Assembly: GCA_935421135.1 (NCBI GenBank)
Contig: OW285191.1
Location: 15,755,700 to 15,819,699, forward strand
Direction of reading: 5' to 3'
Source of the DNA: Bugulina stolonifera
Taxonomy: Eukaryota; Bryozoa; Gymnolaemata; Cheilostomatida; Bugulidae
DNA length: 64,000 nt
Below the pieces are notes generated by a model. The model searched no databases. It saw only the letters and a program-made list of their open reading frames with translations, and had not been told where the DNA came from. The first letter of the stretch is position 1. Every line of letters begins with the position of its first letter. This document shows positions 52,103 to 64,000 of this stretch, piece by piece. The position numbers were made by a program, and so were the translations under genes.

Positions 52103-53928
52103 TCATGAGAATGATATAACATATACTATTAACCCCAAGACAAGATTTGTAGAGAGGGAGAGTATATTGGATCTGTTACAGTAGTCTCCGAAGCAAACAC
52201 ACGCTGTAGTTAGTGTTCCTGTAGTCGAGTCTGTTGTTGTGCTACAGCCTGTGCTCATATTTGCACTTCCACAACTCCTCTTAATTGTCACTAAAAGTTG
52301 AAACAAAGAATTTACTACTAGAACATGGTGCCAATCCCAGCAACTAAACACTGATGAAAATTAATAGATCAAAAGCAATTATGTAATTGTGCCTTACACA
52401 CAGCCATTTATACACATGCATTTTATCAGTTCCAAAATATTCGGACCTATTGGATGTTAATGTGCTTTTTTAATTTACTTCATCAACAATGTAAGGTGCA
52501 GGTGTTGCATGTTAATTCTATATTGTTTAGCATAACTTATCAGAAGATGTAGCTACAAGTAAAAAATTCCATCAAATACGAGTATATGACATTTATTGTG
52601 TATTTGCTTTTTTCAAACCCTCTTTATAGGAAATGGAGCTAAATAGGAAGAGATAGATGCTGGGTTAGCTTTATGTCACACAGGTGAAACTTTTTTCGCT
52701 TACAAATTTAACCAAGTGGTGAGCTGGTTTGTGAAATCTGCCCAATCAAAGCATCTTATGATGGCATTGTGTTCCAGCTACTTGCAGCTGTCTATCACTC
52801 TACTTAATCTGTTTGCAAACCATGTATCTTTATGGGCTTCAAATCTCTTGGATGAAAGTGGCACATTATGACTAAATGTTCTGTTTAAATATGAACATAA
52901 TTTTAATGTTGGAATAATATTATTCACACAGTATAAGTTAGTTAGTCACACAGTATAAGTTAGTTAGTCACACAGTATAAGTTAGTTAGTCACACAGTAT
53001 ACATTAGTTAGTCACACAGTATAAGTTAGTTAGTCACACAGTATAAGTTAGTTAGTCACACAGTATACATTAGTTAGTCACACAGTATAAGTTAGTTAGT
53101 CACACAGTATAAGTTAGTTAGTCACACAGTATAAGTTAGTTAGTCACACAGTATAAGTTAGTTAGTCACACAGTATACATTAGTTAGTCACACAGTATAA
53201 GTTAGTTAGTCACACAGTATAGGTTAGTTAGTCACACAGTATACATTAGTTAGTCACACAGTATAAGTTAGTTAGTCACACAGTATAAGTTAGTTAGTCA
53301 CACAGTATAAGTTAGTGACCTCTTACCGTTAGTGTAAGATCCCCCTATACTGGTTTTAGTCTTCAAACATGCGCAAACATTTGAGCCACAATAATTACTT
53401 GTACAAGGACATGATATCCCAGGGTTATACCAGAATGGATCTCCACACCCATTGATATCAGGGCTTTCACACCGGTAACATGAAACAGCCTTAGTGCCAG
53501 CTATACTCGCTACAATCAACATCTATAACTTACTACACAGATGTTTATTTTAAATTTGTGATGCATATTAATAATAGACTCATTGGTAATCTAGACACAT
53601 ATATATCATGGTTCAGGCATGACGGTTGCATGGTGAGGTATCAGTACGCACAGAAATAATAAAAAATTGGAGGTTCAACTGCGGTAAATTCAGACTTGAG
53701 AAACATCTTGGTCAGAAATCCAGTGTCTCTAACTCATGTAAGTTCTATATTTTCCGTATCTTCCTGATAGATTTTGTTAACATCTATAATCAACCTCATG
53801 AGTAAATAATTAAACTGTACATGTACATGTCTGTACTGAGATATATACTGCAGGGTTGTGAGCTACATCTTATGGTTTACCTGCAAGCACTTACCTGCGA
53901 GTATTAGCAATATAAGTCCTGTTTTCAT
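52103..53928 (-). CDS. Ly6/uPAR-type three-finger protein, secreted and probably GPI-anchored
   Basis: Three minus-strand exons (53928-53895, 53509-53327, 52290-52103) join in frame to 134 residues. Residues 1-19 (MKTGLILLILAASIAGTKA) form a signal peptide. The mature part begins SCYRCESPDINGC, the usual first Ly6 Cys-X2-Cys, and ends with ACVCFGDYCNRS, the family's terminal C-X-D-X-CN pattern. A final hydrophobic stretch (LVLGLIVYVISFS) with no cytosolic tail is what a GPI-attachment signal looks like. I count 13 cysteines in the mature region against the usual 8-10, with an unusual cluster in SCPCTSNYCGSNVCAC. Ly6 proteins often bind or modulate membrane receptors and channels; no specific partner is evident. 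A 22-bp minisatellite fills much of the second intron. Confidence 0.8.
52926..53318. repeat. 22-bp minisatellite, about 18 copies
   Basis: The unit is CACACAGTATAAGTTAGTTA plus GT, with GTATACATT variants spaced irregularly. It reaches to within about 10 nt of the donor of Ly6-like exon 2, so the 5' end of that intron is largely repeat. Confidence 0.95.
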
Positions 53929-54349
53929 TCTCAAGTGGTACGTAATGTCTACTAGTGTCTACGAGTTACTTGTTACTGTAGGCATGCACTACGTTAAATG
54001 TTAGAGCTGTTGAAGCATACAAAAATAGGCACAACTAAGGGTTCAAACAGAGTGGCTTCCCCCTATGTTTGGATCACACTGTGTAGATCAAAATCCAAAA
54101 CAATGGTTAGTGTAATATAGTATTTTATTATCAATATGGATAACAATTGAGGTAACTGTAATTAATTACTGACTAATACTGTAGTCACACTGTTATAATT
54201 GTAATGGTAATCGTAATGGTGATAGCAAATGAACCAGCAATTTAACTTTATACTGGCGTTAGTTATAAGAGTAGAGCCATAGACCTAGGAACTAGGCCTG
54301 CTGGGAAGGAATGGTATCTACTGTACAACAGTCCCAACTGCTTCTTCAT
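53929..54349. other. Intergenic region between the Ly6-like gene and the SLC5 gene
   Basis: About 420 nt contain the promoter side of the Ly6-like gene and the 3' UTR of the SLC5 gene, with a minus-strand AATAAA at 54124-54129. A run of GTAATGGTAATCGTAATGG lies near 54199. Confidence 0.5.
54124..54129 (-). terminator. Poly(A) signal of the SLC5-family gene
   Basis: Minus-strand AATAAA about 220 nt beyond the stop at 54352-54350. Confidence 0.45.
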
Positions 54350-57300
54350 CTACATACTAGTAGCTTCTGGGATGTCATCTATAGAGCTGATGTCTACTGT
54401 ATGGTGTTGGTTTGTTTGAGGGGAACAGGTGCTTGTCTCACTACTTGTGTTTGGCTTCTTACATCCTCCTAGTATCAAGAGAGTGTTAGATAAGCTTAGT
54501 ATCACTGATTGGACACCCATTACATTGTATAACAGTAAGTACATTTTCCAGTTGTACAATGTCCAGTTATACATTGTACATTAGTATGTGGTACAAGTTA
54601 ATCCCACACCGGCTCCTCCACCCCCTATAATTTACAGTACATGTATATTGTTGGAAAAAAATTCCAAATCAAGTCACATTCACTGAACAGCTGGAGTTAT
54701 CATTCCCTTGTTCCCAAATGCTTTAGAGAGAGGGTGTCACATTGCTGTTAACGATTCTACTCCAAGTGAAAGACCAGGAAATATAAATCAATAACAAGAG
54801 ACTTGACCCAAAGTCTGCAGAAGAAGTGTATAACTTCATACAGTATGATAGCCATTGTTAGCCATTGATGAGCATTTGATATTGTGACTAAACCAACCTG
54901 TTAATGAGCTGGAAACGACTGCCGCAATAAAGTACACGATGACTATGAGTAGCTTAACAAAGTCTGTATCCAAGTGATGCAACCTGAAGATGGATAAAAT
55001 TAACAGTTGTACTCCTTGATAATTCTGTGTGCATGCAGGTTCACTATACTGACTATAGTATATCTATTCAGTATGTATAATGTGATAGCTGCTTAGATGC
55101 AAGTCATATTATATATACATTGTACAACAGACGTTGTACCAACGGTTTACCTGATAGTTGAATCTGAAGGTCTTGTTGGTGGCACGGATTGACTATCGTT
55201 CCATGAGAATGATGAGGAGTGAGAAACGTTGAGCTGAAACACAGCATTAACTATCTGAATGCAAACACTTATAGAGAGAAGACAAATCTTAATGTGATGC
55301 ACTCTTGACTAAGGACATGTATCCGATATGTAGTCAAAACCCCATCATACTTTCTACACATATCCATGCTGTATGATATAGTAATACATGTAGCTTAAGA
55401 TCACTTACATTTGTTGCTCCACTCATGCTTGGACCCATGTCTAGGGCTAGAATATCGAGCAATAATCTAGTGGTGAAAGCAGAAACAAGTCCACACAACG
55501 CTCCCTAAAATACATGATGTTTCAGAAAATTGAGGACGTGAGTTTAACAAGTTTATCAGAGTACAATTCCAAATGCTGTAGACACAAAAAATCATGTCTA
55601 TAAAATCTAATAGTTCCCTTCCTACCTCTGCTGTTCATGTATGCATGTATGTAGTTTATATGGCATACTCACAATCCAGTTGATGATTGGGACAATGAGG
55701 GAAGAGAGCAGAGCTATACTTATCGGTTCATCTAAAGCGAAGTTTAACAAAGCCGCAGGCTGCAATCACAAGCAGTATGATCAAACATGTATTGGCAAAA
55801 TGGTGAAGTCTTACTCAAGTGATGAATAAAAATTATGGTTTACATTACACAAGGTTATGAATGCAGCAAGATGGCAAAATGTTCATATTACCTAAGGAGC
55901 GAGAAATAATGAGGTAAGAGAGGGCAACTTCAAAGTCTGCAAGCTTTTATTAAATTTTATGGTGTATCTAGCTAGTCTTTATTGGTATTTATAATTTACA
56001 GTTTTGGAAATTGCTTTAATTGTCCAGCTAGGTATAAAATAGTGTAACAGTTTAATGGCAAGTGGTATCTGTAGTGTGTTGTTGAGGTGGAAGTAATATC
56101 GGTCCACTATAGCAATACTGTAGCCTGAATTCCACGAGCCTTGCAGTCTACTTACCTGGGCCACTGAGAAAAATCCCACTGGGAGGGAGAGCAGAAGTAG
56201 AGAACAGCCAAGTAGAATAACTGCTAGTGTGACAACTGTAACGACAAAGGCTCAACCATTATAGCACATAGAAGTAGAAAGTAGAATGAGGGTAAAACTG
56301 TTGGAAATTATGTCTAAATTCTGTAACTGCGAAAATGATGCTGCGAAAAGATTTTATGGAGCCATTTATGACCTACAAAGAACTTGATTGATAGAAACTA
56401 TTATAATAATACATGTGACAACATTCTAAAGAGTTTTACAATTTAGTTGCATAGGCTAAAGTGTAGGTACATGTAAGTTTCTAGTATAGAGTACTCACCT
56501 AGAATACGCTGCAGAGACAAATGACCACAATGTTTACAGAAGCATTGCCGTATACTTTGAATCGGCGTGTCAGAGTATAGTACTGCTGCTAGTGACGTCA
56601 CTTGAGCACTCAGTGAGCTGAAAGCAAAAGGAGAGGTCAAGTGATGACATTGCTGACCTTATGGGGAAAGCAACTGACAATATTCCAATGCCTTCCATCT
56701 TACTGATGTAGAATATCAATGTGCTATGGCCTGGATTATGTAAACCATACCTGACTACAGAAGTAAAAACAGCTAGAGAGATCAAGACCTGTAACTTTAG
56801 ATCTTCTATTAGAAGCAGCATGATATGACCGTCAGCCTAGATGAGAATATATAATACAGTGTGTACGTAATGTAACAATACTCTATACTTACATGTACAT
56901 GTAGTAAACCTACACACGACCTTGATGTGTTTGCAGTCATTCAGTTCAAATATTCCGTGTAAATTAGCTGAACAGCTAAAAAATTTATGTTGATTTTCCC
57001 ATGAATAAAAATTAAATATTTTGGTGCATTTTCACATAATAAATTTGTAGCACTTGTACTTACATAATATAGTGCTATATGTAGCATGAGAAGCAGCGTC
57101 ATGGAGAACAGTAGCTGTAGTATAACACAACTAAAACATTAACGAAACATAACAATTATGTATTGGTGAATGCTGTACTGTAGCCTGGAACATTTGCCAC
57201 CAATATACACACTGGATGTGCATGTGTAGCCACCAATATACACACCGGATGCGCATGTGTAGCCACCAATATACACATTGGATGCGCATGTGTAGCCACC

Positions 57301-60300
57301 AATATAGACACTGGATGCGCATGTATAGCCACCAATATACACACTGGATGCGCATGTGTAGCCACCATTATACACACTGGATGCGCATGTGTAGCCACCA
57401 ATATACACATTGGATGTGCATGTGTAGCCACCAATATACACACTGGATGCGCATGTGTAGGCACCAATATACACACTGGATGCGCATGTGTAAGCACCTA
57501 AATAAAAAATCTCAGATACACCAACCGATGGTAAAATATTTTTCTACAATGCTGTTTATACAGTATTGTTTATTCTTTTATAAGTAGTGAGATGTTATAT
57601 ACACTTACATTAGTTGCAAACACTACACATTAATGACAGGGAATAGCTGTAGATATTGTCGCTAGCAATTCCATTCTTACCACTTTGCTTGCCTAGCTGA
57701 ACCCACTACTGCCGCTCTCTGTAAGGTGGGCTGGTTCAGACCATATTCTTTAAAGTGGTGGACAAACCCGGGTACCACCTTCCACCAGAACCTCGGTCCT
57801 CCTTTTAGAACCTCTGGTGAGAACCTACATGATTGTATGTATGACAACCTTCAGGTCTGAACCATCGTAAATATTGAAGTTGTCCGGAAAATATTATTTT
57901 GGAATTCTGACACAACAGTAAGGATTATTTCGATTTTGAGCAAATTTTTAGGATAATTCAATCAATGTCTAGAAGAAAGCGCATGCACAATTTTTCATCT
58001 AAGAGACGAAAGATATTTTTATTGTGACTGGTAGACTAGCTGTAGATACCTCAACAGATACAATGTATGATAAATAGATAAATAGCTATGTTCACTTACA
58101 CCTTCTCTGCCGGGTATAAATCTGTCCTGGCCCAACCGCTGAGGGATTTGCTACTTTTAGGTCCTACTGTCACCAGAAAACTGAATGTACAGAGTAATAC
58201 CATACAGAACTGTATAGATTCACACCATATAACTGCCTTGAATCCACCCTGTGTGTGAAGATATACATATATTGTATAATCATAAGCCTATGACTAATAC
58301 ATTGGGGTTGTCCACTCTGTCAACATAATGGTTAGTTTTGAATAGAGATAGACTAAGTATTCAATGGTTTCCAGTCTCCAATAAAAGCATAACATAGATC
58401 ATGTTGTCCTTCACATTAATGATTATACTGGGATCCATTTATGATAGTGAAAATAGAAGTGAGTGATAGATATGTAGTCGGAAGTGGTCAGTTATCAACT
58501 AAAGTTATCCTCTCCTGGTTTGGGCAAAAAGGATTAACTAAAATGGCCAATATGCAGGTCACTAATAACTCTATAAACTAATATTATAATATTATGAAAG
58601 CACAAAGAAAGAGTATTCTAGGTTGTGCAGACTATCTGCTTTGTAACTTGTCATTTTTTATGTAGACTTACAAGTGTAATATATAAGACAACACATAGCA
58701 TAGCTAATACCAATATTAACCATGGAGGCAGTCTGCACATCAGCCCCAACATTGGAACTGTGTAAGTGAGGACTATCAGGCTAGACGTAATCTAAAAATA
58801 AAAAGTTATATCTGATAGTTCATATACTCTGTTAGTTATGTACATGTATATACAGAATAACATAGATTTTAGAAATATTCATGTACATGTATCTGCTTTG
58901 AAATCTATTTAATTCCTCTAATGTTTAAAATATCTGTGTTTACAGCAACTGGATAGAGAAGTCAACAGATGAAGCTGAGAGACAGCAGTGAATGTAACTC
59001 TAGCAGGTTAGATTTGCACCCGGCACAACTTTAATATTGTGAGTTAATAATATGACCCTGTCTCTCTGACTCTGCCAAAATGGTCGACCAAATGTTCTTT
59101 ATAAACTTTGGCAATGCGCAGCAGTTGATTCCCATTTGAAATGCACTGAAACTGCAAGCTAAATCAGTTGGAAAAACTGCAAAACTTTGATTGGTTAATG
59201 TTGGCAAATAAACATTACGAAGTTGACCAAGGAATATAAATTTGAGGCGGAAGGTCAATTATCTTTTGCCTCCACTATGTTTTGTGGTAGTATTACTCAG
59301 TCGGAGAGTAGTGACTGGTCACTGAGGCAAATGTCACTAGAGATCAATGGAGTAAGAGGTAGCTAGATTAACTTACAGCTAGAATGATGTTCCACAGCAC
59401 ACTAAGGTAGAAGATACACCCTGAATTGAACCTCCTCTCTAAAACCTGTATGCATTATAAAAGTTATTGTTGGCATTAAAAATTAAACTAGAAGCAGTGC
59501 AATTTTCAAAAGGTTGTAAACCTGTATATATGGATGGAAGGTTTTGAAGTAAATTTTGGGTGAAAAATGGTGCTAAAGAGTTTGACAGTTTTTTCACAAA
59601 GTATACTCGGTTTACCAAAGTTAAGAAAAGTGTGTCATACTCTGGGAGACGATGAAAGTCAGTAAGAAAAAGCAATTGAAGAAAAATTTGCTTCTGAGTA
59701 CATAATCTTCTAGGATGTTAGCTAATGATACAAATTTAATTGGTGGTTAATATTTGCTCAACTAAATGCTGAGCTTTCATGCTGAAGGTTCCAGGTTCGA
59801 ATCCCGGTCACGGTGGTGTTAGGAAGAGCATTCAGCCACAATTGCTCCTGTGCCTCATATAAAAGTCTTTCGGGTCATGCAAGCCAGCATTGCTTCAAGG
59901 CAACTCCTCTACCTTTGTCAAAAAAGCCATGTCATCTGGGCCTTTCTCACAGAGAGTTGGCCAGCACTGGCACCTGGCAGTGCAAGCTGCAAGGGGCTGG
60001 TCACGCCGAGGAGTGTAAGCCGGCGAGTTTTTTAATATTGTTTCAACTGCGTTTAGCATGGGTGAAATTTGCACAAGTTGCTGGAGAGACTTTACAGTAA
60101 ATCATGTTACTGGATTAAATCAACACACACATCTTACAGTATATATTGTCAGGGTTAACATATGCATACTAGCTAATATCATTATTATATTAGGAGTAAT
60201 AATAGGTTATTATTAATAGTGGTTTGCATCACTGTTATAACTTTCACATACAAAGTAATACTAAATTACTTGTTCGTATTACCAAGGGATTAATGAACGA

Positions 60301-61664
60301 AATTATCGTATACATGTACATGTTGCATATTATTGTTATGAACTTGGCAACTCTAGTCTTTATTTAAATTCTGTAAAAACTATTGTAGGATACGTCTAAA
60401 CACTGGATAGCTGCATCTATTATTATGATCTATTGCAATATTTGAAGTTCAGTTTTTCACTATGTGAGAAATAATTTACACAAATATTTAATGCTGCCTT
60501 ACCTGACTGGTAGTGTAGACATCGATTCTGTACAGCAGAGGCAGCACAAATATAGCAGATATCAGTCCTGCTATACCATCACTAGTTATCTCCAGAAGTA
60601 CAGATACACCATCTGACGGGCTCTGGAGCCAGCCTACATGTACATGCATAGCAAGATTGTGCTGGAAGACCGAAACACTGCGTATAGGAGATGTGAGAAG
60701 AGGCCATGGTGACTAGTGAACGCCCTGTCAAGTTATATTATTTCAACCTAGGTCAAGGATACAATAGCCTCTGGTTCTACAGTGCATTGAGGATGTCCAT
60801 ATATGGACAGCATAATGAGGATGAAGGGAATTGCATCTAGTGATAGCCAGTGTTATACAGTCTTGGCAACGACAAGTCGTTGCAAGTCGTTGGTCATGGC
60901 ATCAGTGAATATCTCTGTGCTACCATGTTAGTGGATTGTAAACTGAACTTACTGAGATAGTATAAGGATGTAGAGGTGGAGCTCAATGACATGGCTACTA
61001 TAAGTGTGGAGTTGTCTCGCTCTGTGGTACACACATTAGGAATCCTTCTATTCCTCTCATTCCACAGACAGAAGAATATCCCGACAGCGGTACAAAGTAT
61101 GGTCAGAGCTAATAAATACATGGTATCAGCAGCATACAAGATTCATACACACACAACCAGGCACACAGTAAATCTCTGGAGGGGGGGGGGGGAAGGAGAA
61201 GATTGTCTGTGGTAAGATTGTCTTTGCCATCCTATTCAGCTGAACTGTAGCAGGAAAACCTGTTACAGTTGGAGCAGACTTTTACACAAGTCATGGAAAA
61301 GTCATGGAAAGCGGTGAAATCTGTTAATTAATGCAATACATCCATTGATTGACAGTGCAGTGTACAAGTAGCCTATAACAAAAATCTTATCTTATTGCAC
61401 ATACATGTACAAGTAAATACATGTACAAGTAAATACATGTACAAGTAAATACATGTACAAGTAAATACATGTACATGTATGTTGCTTTCTGAATTTCATT
61501 GATAAAAAGAGGGGCAAGAAATAAAGAGAGAAGTTATAAGGAGTTGAACACTGACAAATTGATTACTGACCCACAAAGGTTATTAGTGTAGCATGTTCTG
61601 TATTCCCTTCCATCGCCGTCTCTGGTAGAACTATGGCCCATTCAGCTGCCTCCTCCTCTTCCAT
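54350..61664 (-). CDS. Sodium/solute symporter, SLC5 (SSS) family
   Basis: Sixteen minus-strand exons join in frame to 561 residues: 61664-61571, 61108-60953, 60633-60503, 59445-59377, 58791-58672, 58248-58100, 57824-57681, 57130-57064, 56836-56751, 56617-56499, 56235-56156, 55759-55673, 55504-55409, 55233-55151, 54983-54898, 54468-54350. The start MEEEEAAEWAIV lies just after a likely acceptor, so a 5'-UTR exon is probable. Family marks: TM1 ATLITFVALTILCTAVGIFF; LLYRIDVYTTSQVLERRF; the signature TLGGFKAVIWCESIQF; YGLNQPTLQR; and a Ser-Ser in RSSLSAQVTSLAAV where the Na2-site residues sit in SLC5 proteins. The signatures are closest to the iodide/multivitamin/monocarboxylate branch (SLC5A5/6/8/12) as I remember it; the substrate cannot be told. 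The loop before exon 56617 is shorter than usual, so a small exon may be missing. It has a short soluble tail, SIDDIPEATSM. Confidence 0.83.
57194..57493. repeat. 33-bp minisatellite, about 9 copies
   Basis: The unit is GTAGCCACCAATATACACAC plus TGGATGCGCATGT, in the SLC5 intron between 57681 and 57130. Being a multiple of three without stops, it keeps frames open on both strands; no coding role is supported. Confidence 0.95.
59765..60032 (+). mobile_element. tRNA-derived SINE, 5'-truncated copy
   Basis: It matches the minus-strand SINE at 19527-19825 from inside its tRNA-like head (B box GGTTCGAATCCCG) through GTTAGGAAGAGCATTCAGCC to the end near GCCGGCGAGTTTTT. The first ~50 nt are missing. 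It lies in the SLC5 intron 60503-59445, antisense to the gene. Confidence 0.8.
61403..61470. repeat. 16-bp tandem repeat ACATGTACAAGTAAAT
   Basis: About four to five copies of ACATGTACAAGTAAAT lie in the first SLC5 intron. Confidence 0.85.
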
Positions 61665-62511
61665 TTCTTCAAAGTGCTAATAGACCAATTGTTAGATCTC
61701 CACGAGTAAAACTTTAACTTTAGCTGTTCACTACGTGCTATACAACTGCATGGACATCTCAATATGCCACCTTCTGGCTTCTATAGCCAGAAATATTTCT
61801 CATTCGCTGTAAACAATTTGCTGAAGATATACGTATTAGGCCTATATATCATTGTGCACAAGTTAACATTGATTCAATTTTTCTTATTAAATTATCTCAA
61901 CACACTAAATAAATAGGTGTGGGAATTGAAGTTAATAATAGAATATAATAAACATCATCCCTTGTACACACATGGAAGATCGGCAGCAACTGAATAATAT
62001 AATACGTCAGATGCTGCAGTTTCTCAGTCACATACTTACAATATATATACAAGTGTACATGTACATACATGTATATCATGTTAGAGAACTTATTTGCTGG
62101 CTCTTATTGGTGAATAACATAATGCCTATTGTTAACCATAGTTTCTCCTTTTCTCCTTAAGGAATTCATGGTAGAACTCTGCCAGTGTTACGATCATAAG
62201 ATGTCATTGTCACCATTGCGACATGAAATGAAGTAATTATTATATATCGTACAAGTACATGTATGCGATACTGTTAATATATGCTGTAGTAGATCTGAGT
62301 GATTCCAGTGCTATAAAGCTAAGAATGTCCGCAATGATTGACTGCTTTATTTTCAATTTTACAATAATATGTGAAGGCAAATCTTGAAAGTTAACTGAAT
62401 GCTACTATTTTGTTAAGATGCTTCAGAAGAAGTGTTTTACCAAATACGTGTACAATATAATGTCATAAAAAGTATTCCTGTATTCAGAATTCAGATCAAT
62501 GTAAGCATTGC

Positions 62512-62596
62512 ATAACTCCATAATCAATACCTTAAAGAGAGGATAATGAGATATGAGGGAGTTATCTTCTCTTTAAGGTATTGATTATGGAGTTAT
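62512..62596. repeat. Long near-perfect inverted repeat (35-bp arms, 15-nt spacer)
   Basis: The arm at 62512-62546 (starting ATAACTCCATAATCAATACC) is complementary to 62562-62596 with a single mismatch. The arm contains GAGAGGATAA, part of the motif dispersed elsewhere in the window, so it may be a complete palindromic element of that family. If transcribed it would form a strong hairpin. Confidence 0.9.
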
Positions 62597-63691
62597 CCCA
62601 TTAATTTCTTAATTAGCCATAATATTATAAGGAGACTGAGCTGTGGGAAATAAGCATATGTGCTGATAGCTAGAACTCATTATTCCATTGGGGGAGGGGG
62701 GGGAGGTACATGTTTATTTAATGTACATTGATAGCCGGGATGTAAGCAACTTGGTGATCTAAAGATTAATACTACTAGGGTACTAGACAGATGTTATCAT
62801 TGTCTGTCACCCTTATTGAATATCGGAAGTCTTAATATGGTGTGTTTGTAGTGAATATTGAATTCAGAACTTGGCAGCCAGCCATGATTTTAATATAGGG
62901 CTCACCGCCGCTTGCAGGTAGGCCTACTGGAACCTCTCGGTTTTCAAGTATTGGTCTTGACTCTCATGCTATAAGGTGTGCACAAGGAAACCATATCATC
63001 TGTTCCGATAGTTTTGATAACATACCAGCACTGTAGGATTATTTACAGTGCTACCATTCCAAGTAAGGCTGCAACAGGAATAGCCGAATATTTTAGAGTT
63101 GCAGTACCATTGAGCAAAGCTTCCTGCAGTTAGAGCTGGACTGCGCAATCAGAGATTTGACTTGATTCAGATAATAATTATACAGTTTGATTTTAGCACT
63201 TTGCAGGATGCGGTTGAACAATAATGTTTATAGATTTGCTTAATCTGTCTACATGCCACTCATTCAGGGAAATTTACCAGCATGGGGAAACCAAGTCAAC
63301 ACTGAGAAATAAAATATCAGGTACTCTAATTGTCCGTAGGAGTTACCTTATGGAAGGGGGCATAAGAGTTGCACATAGTTGTACAAGTATTTTATATATT
63401 GGAACAGCTCTACCGTTAGGTAATCACTCGAGTATGACAATAGTAATGCAACATAATACATGGTGTAATTTATATAGAAACTAAGGAGGAAGTAAGTGCG
63501 CACTAGTTACTGTACTAGTGTCGTATTAGTAATAGTAACGACGTGAGGGGACGGTAGTGGTCTCTGCCCTCTAGGTGTATCTAAATGTAAACCCAGCTGT
63601 GGCTGTCAGCAGTAGAAAGCATATCATAAGCACATGCTACTAGTATGGTGAAAGCAACTCTCTCAAACTCTGGGTTATCAGAGAAGAAACT

Positions 63692-63919
63692 CACAGATGG
63701 AAAAGGAAAGATTTGGAGCATAGATATTGATGACCAAGAACCAGTAGTGACCAGTGGCTGTACTGTTGCCTGTGGTGGAGGGTGAGTTTGTCTGCAAGTG
63801 CTCCGGTTAGGTGTATCAGTAGTAGAATCAGTAGTAGTATCAGTAGTAGTGTCAGTAGTAGTGTCAGTAATAGTGTCAGTAGTAGCCTGTAGGCCTGGTT
63901 CACACTGAATTATGGGTAA
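63692..63919 (-). CDS. Possible Thr/Asp-rich exon of an unidentified gene
   Basis: On minus, a plausible acceptor (CATAATTCAG) precedes an open stretch reading CEPGLQATTDTITDTTTD and onward in TTD repeats. It then reads STCRQTHPPPQATVQP and reaches a GTGAGT donor after IFPFPS. It could be a mucin-like linker exon. The TTD part coincides with a 12-bp tandem repeat (63811-63890), so the open frame may be chance. Coding status is uncertain. Confidence 0.2.
63811..63890. repeat. 12-bp tandem repeat (AGTAGTAGTGTC)
   Basis: About six to seven degenerate copies of AGTAGTAGTGTC near the right end of the window. Confidence 0.85.
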
Positions 63920-64000
63920 TATAATATGTAGTAGCTTTGTTACTGGGTTACTACTGCATAAAAATAGGTTCATACTGGACTGCATTTACCAGACCCTGTT

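Larger units (their letters stand above)
61665..64000. other. Region upstream of the SLC5 start to the window end
   Basis: No confident gene is seen. It contains a 35-bp foldback (62512-62596), G-runs at 62691-62705, and a Thr/Asp-rich open segment on minus (63581-63985). The SLC5 promoter and any 5'-UTR exon should be here. Confidence 0.5.

Noticed and set aside
57139..57587. Several open frames on both strands with 11-residue repeats
   Set aside because: Product of the 33-bp minisatellite inside an SLC5 intron.
60600..60720. Upstream extension of SLC5 exon 3 (acceptor at CGCAG)
   Set aside because: It would break the reading frame from exon 2; the acceptor at 60633/60634 keeps the frame and gives a continuous family-like protein.
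63224..63484. 86-codon plus open frame
   Set aside because: No recognisable domain, no splice partners and ordinary composition for AT-rich non-coding DNA.

Overview
The window is animal nuclear DNA. It is AT-rich, and every gene I can assemble has many small exons with GT-AG introns (one GC-AG). The introns and intergenic DNA carry minisatellites, MITE-like elements and tRNA-derived SINEs. The gene families (DEG/ENaC channels, a Ly6 three-finger protein, an SLC5 symporter, a cyclic-nucleotide-binding protein) indicate a metazoan, probably an aquatic invertebrate. The very frequent TACATGTA words and the dispersed GGGAGAGGATAACTTC-like motif remind me of lophotrochozoan/mollusc genomes. That is an impression, and the species cannot be fixed from this sequence.

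Layout. (1) 82-11439, plus: 14 joined exons of a protein with two cyclic-nucleotide-binding folds, CNBD2-like, whose 5' end lies left of the window. (2) 13342-51592: a cluster of six DEG/ENaC (ASIC-like) sodium channel genes. Four are on plus (13342-17995, 21500-27673, 29480-34132, 35371-40646) and two on minus (41978-45766, 47322-51592), so the fourth and fifth genes meet tail to tail. All six have nine exons; exons 2-8 are exactly 136, 201, 186, 179, 202, 145 and 92 nt in every copy, with the same phases, and each assembles to about 470-479 residues with no stop. (3) 52103-53928, minus: a small secreted, probably GPI-anchored Ly6/uPAR three-finger protein. (4) 54350-61664, minus: a 16-exon sodium/solute symporter of the SLC5 family. 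(5) 61665-64000: no confident gene, but a near-perfect 35-bp foldback and a Thr/Asp-rich open segment.

The most notable observation is in the second channel gene. Exon 7 is present twice (26355-26499 and 26530-26674), with a 30-nt gap and intact splice sites on both copies. Including both would break the frame, and the gap is too short to be spliced, so the copies should be mutually exclusive. They would swap a cysteine-rich part of the extracellular domain, including a Lys/Glu charge switch. The array also shows patchwork synonymous identity between paralogues (suggesting gene conversion), a Trp-to-Cys change in the pore motif of the fifth gene, and a conserved cysteine cluster just inside TM2. 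The products would probably form trimeric sodium channels at the cell surface; which subunits combine and what opens them cannot be read from the DNA.
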